22,003 bases of DNA, taken from assembly GCA_008931825.1 (NCBI GenBank), contig QXVZ01031518.1, forward strand, positions 1 through 22,003, in the 5' to 3' direction. The notes under the pieces were generated by a model. The model did no database searches. It was given only the letters and a program-made list of their open reading frames with translations, and was not told the DNA's origin. The stretch is from Phallusia fumigata (lineage: Eukaryota > Chordata > Ascidiacea > Phlebobranchia > Ascidiidae). A program made the translations under genes and the position numbers. The number at the start of each line of letters is the position of its first letter. The first letter of the stretch is position 1. This document shows positions 15,501 through 22,003 of this stretch, piece after piece.

Positions 15501-18500
15501 ATAAAGGGTCCACTACTGAAGTAATATTGATTAAAGGCGACGGTTCCTCTTTTATATTCCTAATTTCGAGTGGACAGGAGTGGATATTGCGATTGTAACG
15601 TACATATTTCGCCCTTTCGTAGCGATGGATATAAACGCATGGTAAAATCTGTCTGCTTAATGTAGAAGGATGCGTTCACCCGGGTGCCCGCCCCTTTACT
15701 TAGAAAGTGTTCGGTTTTCGGTTGTTGCACTGGCAGCGTGCGCGCAAGTTCCGCCGTGAAGCGCTGGTCGTTCCTCAATAATGTGGGCTTCGCACGCAAA
15801 GCGCGGGCGCAGTCACGTGATCCCGGCTGGATGCCAGGCGTGAGCAGTGGTCTGTTAAGGCTGACATTTGCTATCACTGACCGGACGTCAGGGAGGACGT
15901 CGTGGTGTGGTAGACTGACAGGGCGGCGTGTAATGATTGTAGCCAGTGTTCCCCATTGGGAATTGTCTCAGTCAGCCGTCATGCCCGTTTGTCCCCTTGT
16001 ACGTTTCTTAACTTCACTGCAAGCCCATAAAATTGGGGATATGACGCGCGAACTGATCGACGCAAGTCTGGTGTCGTGCCAATGCTGAGTCACCCCACAA
16101 CCAGTGTGACGCAATTACTTTCGTCTCGACGACCGTCTTGACCCCGTCATGTGCTGTCACTAAAATTGGCCGCAAGACATCAACCTTGAAAAACCGTCCA
16201 CCTTCGCTGGCAAAACATCCTCCGAGCGACGTAAACAAGCCAAGAACGCCTGCCGATGCGTTAAACGTGTGGTTTGTAATGAATAGCCACCCTTGCCCCC
16301 CTGCCCACAACGCAGTGCGCATTTCCTTCACGTTTCTTTCATACCTGCCTCATAGTGGAAGAAAAACCCCCGCGTTCTGCGAATTGGCAAAGGACTCTGT
16401 TCAACCCAGCCCCCGAGGAAACAGGTTTATTTACCATAAAGGTCGATGCATGTTTAATGGCAGTGCTGCCTTTTCGAAATCGATTTTCCGAGTTGATGTT
16501 GTTGTTGCACGCAATGTGGTTTTTGATCTCACCGAATCACAAGTAAATGATGTAAGCCTACATGACATTTAGTTGACCCGGCGCTGGGAAATTCCGTTTA
16601 AGTACGTCATCGTGGTAAAGGCGTGTCAAACTGTGAAGACCATTTGAAAAATTACGTAACGCGATTGAAATATCGTAGTTCGCATGATAAATTCCGAAGA
16701 TCCCAACATATGTGTATCGGCTTGCATAAAATCTGTACCAGCCCGTGTCTGGGTGTATGTGCCCAAACCTCTGACAAGGATTGACTCGTTTCTCAGCCGG
16801 TTTTCCTGGAAGTTGTTTCACACAAACATGCCCATTCGCCGCAGTTCCCATCACGACACACAACAGTCGGTGGTCAAACGGACAGGGGTTGCCGGACGTC
16901 AGCTCAGTGTAAACAAACCCGGGTCGAGGGGCAGCATCTGGGCTCAAATATACAGGTCGCCACTGTATTTCAAATTCCGTGGCTCGTTGCGACGGCGTTG
17001 ACCTTTCGTATCAGTCAGTTGGTCATCCTAAGCCGTGCAATTGACCCTTGGCGAGTGACCCCGTTGACCTCTTCCTAAGATAGGCATTGAAGCGCTTCAA
17101 AACACGTCCGTCGGGACGATTTCGCGCCACGATAAGATTGAATTCCTCAAAAAGAAAAAACACTCGCAAGTTCGCATGTGCAGGGAATCAGCTACGTTTT
17201 TGCATGACGATAGTTGATAGCGTTTGCTGTCCAGCCCTAACGATGTATGTCGTGTGTCAATGCCAGACGGGCGTTTTCTTGCGCTCCACCAATCGCAAGC
17301 GAGCGTTTAGGTATTTTACAACAGGACGATGCCAAAACGCAATGGCGCTTTGCTGTTTGCAAAACTCTCCACGTCATTGCTCATATGCAGTGTCGGTGGG
17401 TGGCGTTTTTCTTGTCCCGTTTTTGGCGTTTTTCTGTAAAATTGGATGTTTAAATTACTGATTTCGATTTTTTAAGTGCTGTACGCAATATTGGGCGCAG
17501 ACGCCCACAAAAAGCTGTATTGGGAGCAGACGCCCACAAAAAGCCACATGAACGTAGATGGAGTGATTGAGCAAGATGCTGCAATTACGGTCGGCCAGTG
17601 AACGCGATGTTTGCATAGAGCCGAGGTCCACTGAGTATTGCTGTCGACGTGGCAGCATCGTTGGTCAACATCGCTGTAGTGGTGTTTCGTCTGTTGGGTG
17701 TTGCGAGGTGGACACGGGCAAAGTGTGTAACCGGATACGGGCTCGGGGCGGGTAACGCAATAAAAACACGCGGCGCGCCAATACGCTTAGCGCGGCGAAG
17801 GCAAACACCGGCGCAAGGCCCCGCGCAATATCGAAAGCGGATCAACAGGTCTGGAGCGTCCTTCACCCGACTCGAGCCGCGCGAAACAACAACGCCGCAG
17901 CGATGCGTGACGCACGACCTGAAAAGCACTTCAGGCTGCGTTCAGCCTGTCGACGCCTAGTCAATTGACCAGACGGTAAAGGGATTTGCGGCCAGTCCTT
18001 GTTGCCCAGCTCTCCCGCGATGGCATATTTGTCTCCGTATGCGCATGCGCGCGTGTATGTGCGTGCATGGTGGTCGCGACGTCGGTGGTTGAGCGACTTG
18101 TCCGTCAGCGGGAGGGAGTTAAACTAACAAGGATAATATCGCCGCTAAAAGGTTGACCAAAGCTCGGGCTTTGTTGGGGACATGGCACACAGCGCTCGCT
18201 CTCTCTCTTCCAATGTACCCTTAGTTCGCTTCGCCTGTTCATCGTCGCTGCCAGCACGATTTTTATCTCGGGCAGTTCAATGCGGCCTCGTCCTTGCAGG
18301 AAGCTGTCTAGAGCGCTCTGTCTCTCGCCGAAAGTGGCTCCTTGAACCTCGCAAGCCTGTTCGCCTGCTTAGGCCGTCGCTTGGCAGGTTGACGGATCAC
18401 TGCAGAGCGAGCAAACTGGCCTCTGTAGTGAGAACGTAATTCCACCCGACGCCCAGGTCAACACTGGTCAGTGTATCATTATTTTGCGGTCGTCGGATGG

Positions 18501-21500
18501 CAATCCATCACTCTGGACTAGCTGTCGTAGCTAAGTAGCGCACTCGGGAAGGGAATATAGCGTAGTTTTCTGCCACTTAGCGACACCGTCTCGATGGGAT
18601 ATCGCGGTGTCTACTCACTACTATTTTTCCCGTTGCACAAAACCCGCCCTAACGTTGCTTTTGTTTAGGACTCGGAGCAGGACCCGCCGCAGAGCAAAAA
18701 AATTAAGGAGGAAAATCGCGAGGAAGCTGTTTATTTGCCAACCTCGCCCCGAATACCGCCTATGTGTTATGGACGTGAGTTTCTTATAATATTACGCCCC
18801 CCCCCGGTGCACAATTTTCACCACAATCATGTTTGTTGCAGTGCCATTAGGCCTTCGCCCATCTGCGTTCAAGCCTTGGCTTTCCGGCCTTCCTGTCAGC
18901 ATGGCACAGTTGCCTGAACTACGCGCAGCACACGACGAGGCTGTAATGAAGGTCCTGGCACCAATGATGCATGATAGGTAAGTGTCTACAGCCGACTGTG
19001 CATGCCACCGTCATCCCCATTTGACAGGACTGCAAGATTTTATATGTGTTGTTTGTAACACAAACATGTGTTGTCATTTTCAGACGTCTGCTTCCAGGAT
19101 ATTTGCAGTTTGGCCCACCCACTGTACTTCCAACATCGGAGTCAATAGCCAGTTGGTAAGCACTTCCAAACACGACTTTTTTATTAATACGTGTAAGTCC
19201 CTATGGTGCCTGAGCGTTGCCGTTGCCAAGCCCTGCCAATCGATTGGACCGCGTGCACGCATTTATCTGCCTCGAGGAATTTCATTGATGCTAAATTTCA
19301 CAGTGCCCAGGCAAAAAGGCTGGCGGCGCGTTTTATGTCTCTGTCCGCCCGACAAAGCTTACTGCCAAGCCAGTGGGTCATCGTTAAATCCCACTCCCTC
19401 CCGGTATTTCTCTCTCAAAGTCCCACTCCAAAGCCAACAGAGGTTTAACTGCTCGCTTCTCTTTGCGCGCTGTGGTGTGTTCCGGATAGCCCGCGCCTTT
19501 CATTAACAATTCACAACCTGCCCGCGTCGCCAGAGCTTTAAGAGAGAACCTCTGCGTTTCGTCGCTCAGCGCCCTTCACTTCGTCGATCGCCAACCTTGG
19601 TGAGTGGATCTGGCGCGCTTCACTCCCTTCACACCAAACGAACTTGCGCGGGGGCAACGATCAGGGCCAGTGTGTCCATCCGCTTTTGTTAAATCGAACA
19701 ATAGAAACGCGTCAATTTTGGCGTTGTGTTTGCCGGTGGGATATTTGGCCTTTCATCAGTTCATCGATTCCTCTTTCAGGACCGCTCCTGCACACACTCC
19801 AAAGGCAGCGCCGAACATCACCCTCGCACCTGCCGAATACCAGAAGCGAACCGCGTCGCTTGTGGTCGACAAAGACTCGAAGAGTGATCGGCACTCGCAG
19901 GAGAGCGAGGGCTATCCACGTAGCGAGCATCGCCGTTCTTCATCAAGCATTACTTCGCCACAAGAAACCTGTGAAGGTCGGTATATACTATTTTAAACCC
20001 GCCAATCGCATAGAAAACCCTAGTGCTGACATGTGCTTTTTCATAGAACCCTTACGCGGTTCTTCACTAAAGAAGAACTCCGAGGGACCGGGTAAAGATG
20101 TTGAAAACGGCGCCGACGCTCACCGGAGCCAGTCAGTACACGGGAAATCGGATAGGCGGGAGACTCAACCGCAGGGCGACCGCAATCATAGACACAAAAG
20201 CATCGGGTCGTCGCCTTCTCGTGCCTCCGTGGAATCGCCCCCAGACGTGGCCATGAGCAAGGCAGTGGCCGCCGCTTCTGCGATGCTTGAACTTTCGTCG
20301 GCTGCCAAGGAAAACCGCAAAGTCTCGACCGAAAGCGGGAACCCCTCCACGACCGAAATCCCGCGTCTGCTGATAAAATCTCCCCCTTCGCTAATACCTG
20401 TGGAAGCGCTAAAACGTCCGCCGAGTCTTAAACATGATGATCTGGAATACCCTCAAGTCGTGCCTCTTAACGCCAACCTTGAGCATTTCAAATGGTCGTA
20501 TCGATCATCGTCGTACATCATCAGCGCCGCTGGAACCCAGGAACTGAAAGCGGTGAGTTTGAATATGGTGCTTGCATTTCCTTTTCACTGCCCTTTAAAT
20601 AGCGTGTTCGCCATGCAAACCGCGGTATTGCGCGAAGTAGTGGGACTTCATTTTAAAACACCCTGTCCATTGTCATTGGTGCGCAAAGGTACACCAACAG
20701 GCCGTTTGACCACCACTAGTCCTTACCAAATCAAATATCGATCGTCAGTTTTCAAAGAGTTTCTTTGCCTTCCAGCTCCACACAATGCTTGAAAGTGCAT
20801 GTCAGTTGGCCAGTGCGCGGCAGCAAATCTCGCATGAGCTCGTGAAAATGAAAGCTTGCTTCGAGGAAAGGCTGGATATCCAAGCCCGAGTGAAACGCGA
20901 TCTGGAAACTGTAAGTTTTTTTTAAAAAAAGCAGGTTGGCGTGTTGATATTATGACACCACAATGAATATTCTAGGAGCTTGAACACGTAAAGGTTTCCA
21001 AGAAGCAGCGACTGGAAGAGGCGGCCAATGTACGTAAAGATATCAAGCAGGAAATGGAAAAAATGAGGTATGAACGGAAAACAGTATTCGGCCTTATTGA
21101 CGGGTAGAGATCTCCCTACTTTAAGCATTATATTTGACCATCCCCTAAAATAAACACACAAATAGGTGTACGTGATACAAACGCACTATTTTTTTTTGCT
21201 CCCACAAGTTTAACGTTTGGCTCTTATTTTTTTGTGACACCAAAACTCGATGAAACATGTTTGTTGCTCGACGGAAGTGGATCGGATCAGTCCCGAAATA
21301 TGCCGCTAACATAATTTCCCATTTTCACCAGACAAGAGCACAGTGTTAGAATGGAAGAAATGAAATCGAAGCTATCCGAACTGGAGGCACAAGTTGCTGC
21401 CAACTCTTTGACCGAAAAACAAAAATCGGACGACTCACACGTCAACAGCGATACAGAGGGAAAGGTGTGTGTAAATGGCTGCATGTCGACAAGTCATCAT

Positions 21501-22003
21501 ATGGTTTCGGTTTGATAGTTTGATGATATTCCCGTTTTACTCCGTAATTGATTCCAAACATTAGGGATTTTATTTTGCTGCTGTATTACTATTTATTAAA
21601 CAGGACCTGAAACTAAAGATAACTACTACTGATTTTTGTGCTTGTATGCAGTATAGCCGACAATACAGGCAATACAATGTTAGCGTGGTTGTATTTTGTA
21701 TTGACTTTGTTGGCAGTTGTAAGCCGAACGTTCCAATGCAAATGTCCGACAACAAAGTACGGTGTTGCGACGAACTCAATGTTCGGAAATAGAATTGTCA
21801 GTCACGCCGCAACAATCCATTGTAATATATTTTTGCGTCTATAGACAATCGCTCAACTGAGGAAGGAAATTGAAGACAAAGACCTGGCTGTGAGTCAAGT
21901 ACGCTTGGATTTATTTGACGAGCGAGACAAGCGACTTCAGGCTGAAATGCGTCTCGACGAAATTATGGACGGATCGCGAGGAAGGATTCCATTCTTAATG
22001 GTA
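12404..22003 (+). CDS. SKI: SKI/SnoN-family transcriptional corepressor, 14 exons, 3' end beyond window
   Basis: SKI and SnoN bind R-SMADs and SMAD4 and repress TGF-beta/BMP target genes in the nucleus through NCoR-type corepressors (known for the family). Joined exons: 12404-12535, 12614-12772, 12883-13116, 13185-13342, 13517-13715, 18669-18774, 18842-18977, 19084-19155, 19780-19976, 20047-20552, 20776-20910, 20976-21067, 21332-21464, 21845-22000+. Residues 14-41 resemble the R-SMAD-binding N-terminus (LKKTL..YQLSS.DSL.GP). The Dachshund-homology domain spans about 74-165 with [33 protein letters not shown] and [12 protein letters not shown]. The SMAD4-binding zinc domain covers about 180-275 with YHECFG, CIVCMDC, HSHR and [15 protein letters not shown] Ser/Pro/Lys-rich linker (280-630) and a coiled coil (634-806, still open) follow. 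SKOR and DACH are excluded by the CSRC and CHWGFD motifs. It is probably the single pre-duplication counterpart of SKI and SKIL. Confidence 0.93.
12614..12772 (+). CDS. SKI: SKI exon 2 (residues 45-97)
   Basis: It is a proline-rich spacer followed by [20 protein letters not shown] and CLPQ, the start of the Dachshund-homology domain. The acceptor is aattttag and the donor cag|gttagt; phase 0 at both ends. Confidence 0.94.
12883..13116 (+). CDS. SKI: SKI exon 3 (residues 98-175), core of the DHD
   Basis: It is 78 codons carrying [40 protein letters not shown] and [12 protein letters not shown], nearly invariant in SKI and SnoN. The acceptor is ttgttttcag and the donor aat|gtatgt. Confidence 0.97.
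13185..13342 (+). CDS. SKI: SKI exon 4 (residues 176-228), SMAD4-binding domain, first part
   Basis: It encodes [19 protein letters not shown] then [11 protein letters not shown] and HSHR. Cys and His residues here belong to the zinc-binding SAND-like fold of c-SKI. It ends in phase 2 (ag|gtaagc), splitting Arg228. Confidence 0.96.
13517..13715 (+). CDS. SKI: SKI exon 5 (residues 228-294), SMAD4-binding domain, second part
   Basis: It encodes [20 protein letters not shown], then [11 protein letters not shown] and a basic PPSKRRH tail that may act as a nuclear localisation signal. The donor cat|gtaagt opens the roughly 5-kb intron, phase 0. Confidence 0.96.
14687..14726. repeat. Imperfect hairpin, 12-base arms
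   Basis: CATTTGC-G-GAAC at 14687-14698 pairs with GTTC-G-GCAAATG at 14715-14726, with one internal G/G mismatch and a 16-base loop. Related gcaaac strings flank it. Function unknown. Confidence 0.35.
17489..17546 (+). repeat. 29-bp tandem duplication (two units)
   Basis: Units 17489-17517 and 17518-17546 share tattggg.gcagacgcccacaaaaagc with few differences. The first unit holds a small GGGCG/CGCCC stem with a four-base loop; the second has lost it by one change. Confidence 0.75.
18036..18069. promoter_or_regulatory. NRF1-type palindrome inside 34 bp of strictly alternating purine-pyrimidine
   Basis: Every base from 18036 to 18069 alternates pyrimidine and purine, a Z-DNA-prone pattern. 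TGCGCATGCGCG at 18040-18051 fits the NRF1 consensus YGCGCAYGCGCR. It sits about 600 bases before exon 6 in CpG-rich DNA, where an internal promoter is conceivable but unproven. Confidence 0.4.
18669..18774 (+). CDS. SKI: SKI exon 6 (residues 295-330)
   Basis: The acceptor is ttttgtttag. It encodes [20 protein letters not shown] then [19 protein letters not shown] fits the SUMO-acceptor pattern (SnoN is known to be sumoylated, though at other sites). It ends in phase 1 (ggac|gtgagt). Confidence 0.82.
18842..18977 (+). CDS. SKI: SKI exon 7 (residues 330-375)
   Basis: It follows a 67-bp intron ending gtttgttgcag. It encodes [20 protein letters not shown], then [18 protein letters not shown]. 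Phase 1 in, phase 2 out (gatag|gtaagt). Its place is fixed by frame continuity more than by family motifs. Confidence 0.8.
19084..19155 (+). CDS. SKI: SKI exon 8 (residues 375-399)
   Basis: It is 72 bases, acceptor tcattttcag and donor gttg|gtaagc, phase 2 at both ends. It encodes [20 protein letters not shown] onward to Trp399. Confidence 0.78.
19156..19779 (+). other. SKI: Intron 8 of SKI
   Basis: This 624-bp GC-rich intron has open frames on both strands with no recognisable motif. It ends in a good acceptor, cctctttcag. Confidence 0.7.
19780..19976 (+). CDS. SKI: SKI exon 9 (residues 399-465)
   Basis: It encodes [20 protein letters not shown] then a Ser/Arg/Glu-rich run ([20 protein letters not shown]). 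Phase 2 in, phase 1 out. The donor gaag|gtcggt is a weak GT site, chosen because it alone rejoins the exon-10 frame; the nearby acct|gtgaag would create a stop. Confidence 0.75.
20047..20552 (+). CDS. SKI: SKI exon 10 (residues 465-633), linker
   Basis: This is the largest exon, 506 bp after a 70-bp intron. It is low in complexity, rich in Ser, Pro, Arg and Ala ([20 protein letters not shown]), and ends [19 protein letters not shown] then QELKA. Phase 1 in, phase 0 out (gcg|gtgagt). Confidence 0.83.
20560..20582 (+). repeat. 23-base string shared with a TTC21B intron (9231-9253)
   Basis: It starts eight bases into SKI intron 10, just after the donor, and is identical to 9231-9253. Confidence 0.6.
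20776..20910 (+). CDS. SKI: SKI exon 11 (residues 634-678), start of coiled coil
   Basis: It encodes [20 protein letters not shown] then [20 protein letters not shown], a heptad-type helix. Acceptor tgccttccag, donor act|gtaagt, phase 0 at both ends. Confidence 0.88.
20976..21067 (+). CDS. SKI: SKI exon 12 (residues 679-709), coiled coil
   Basis: It encodes [20 protein letters not shown] then [11 protein letters not shown], highly charged and helical, after a 65-bp intron. It ends in phase 2 (atgag|gtatga). Confidence 0.87.
21332..21464 (+). CDS. SKI: SKI exon 13 (residues 709-753), coiled coil
   Basis: The acceptor is ttttcaccag. It encodes [20 protein letters not shown] then a polar break [13 protein letters not shown] between two helices. 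The donor is aag|gtgtgt, phase 0. Confidence 0.87.
21465..21844 (+). other. SKI: Intron 13 of SKI
   Basis: This 380-bp AT-rich intron has no supportable feature apart from its splice sites. Confidence 0.7.
21845..22003 (+). CDS. SKI: SKI exon 14 (residues 754-806+), coiled coil, runs to window end
   Basis: The acceptor is gcgtctatag. It encodes [20 protein letters not shown] then [20 protein letters not shown]. The frame is open at the window edge; gta at 22001 could be a donor, so the true end is undetermined. Confidence 0.82.

Larger units (their letters stand above)
13716..18668 (+). other. SKI: Large GC- and CpG-rich intron 5 of SKI
   Basis: At 4,953 bp it is far longer than the gene's other introns, and by eye it is richer in GC and CpG from about 13830 on. 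Many 100-145-codon ORFs appear on both strands, but none carries a recognisable motif and they look like chance products of base composition. It contains a hairpin (14687-14726), paired RUNX-like AACCGCA sites (15131-15145), a 29-bp tandem repeat (17489-17546) and an NRF1-like site in alternating purine-pyrimidine DNA (18036-18069). Short extra exons in it cannot be excluded. Confidence 0.7.

Noticed and set aside
15560-16947. Several ORFs of 105-144 codons on both strands in the large SKI intron
   Set aside because: They overlap one another on both strands, have no domain motif and irregular composition (Cys/Arg/Thr-rich), as expected from chance in CpG-rich noncoding DNA.
19644-20792. 382-codon open frame spanning intron 8, exon 9 and exon 10
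   Set aside because: Only its part after 20047 is the SKI frame. The first part reads exon 9 in the wrong frame, while splicing 19976 to 20047 gives a continuous SKI frame with correct phases.

Overview
The window is metazoan nuclear DNA. It carries parts of two conserved, intron-rich animal genes on the + strand, one behind the other. All introns but one are GT-AG, exons are small (72-506 bp) and several introns are tiny (58-70 bp). I saw no prokaryotic operon logic, rRNA, tRNA, CRISPR array or intact transposon. The combination of an IFT-A ciliary gene with a SKI-family corepressor, small introns and about 2-4% difference between redundant sequence copies suggests a highly heterozygous, probably marine, invertebrate. 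I cannot name the species from sequence alone.

Region 1 (27-11257): the 3' half of a TTC21B/IFT139 gene, a TPR protein of the intraflagellar transport A complex. Thirteen exons encode about 579 C-terminal residues, ending at a TAA at 11255-11257 with an AATAAA signal overlapping the stop. The first part is scarred by assembly: single n bases at 1369, 2387 and 6517 join contigs whose ends were not collapsed. As a result one exon appears three times (1323-1368, 1370-1545, 3010-3186) and an intron segment appears twice (6171-6516 and 6518-6867). Only the copy at 3010-3186 is complete. One intron (9501-10037) uses a GC donor. The long intron at 8094-9404 contains a possible alternative terminal exon with twin polyadenylation signals, a dispersed repeat and a MITE-like inverted repeat.

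Region 2 (11258-12403): a 1.1-kb intergenic stretch with the likely upstream region and leader of the next gene, including two short upstream ORFs.

Region 3 (12404 to the window end): a SKI/SnoN-family gene, start codon present and 3' end beyond the window. Exons 1-5 encode the R-SMAD-binding N-terminus, the Dachshund-homology domain and the SMAD4-binding zinc domain. A roughly 5-kb GC- and CpG-rich intron (13716-18668) follows, then nine exons for a Ser/Pro/Lys-rich linker and a long C-terminal coiled coil. About 806 residues are visible.

Functionally, IFT139 works in retrograde ciliary transport and so affects Hedgehog signalling. SKI represses TGF-beta/SMAD transcription and has been linked to GLI3 repression. 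Nothing in the sequence shows the two genes to be co-regulated; they look like ordinary neighbours. I found no new multi-gene system. The points worth following up are splicing choices, alternative 3' ends, repeats and the assembly artefacts.
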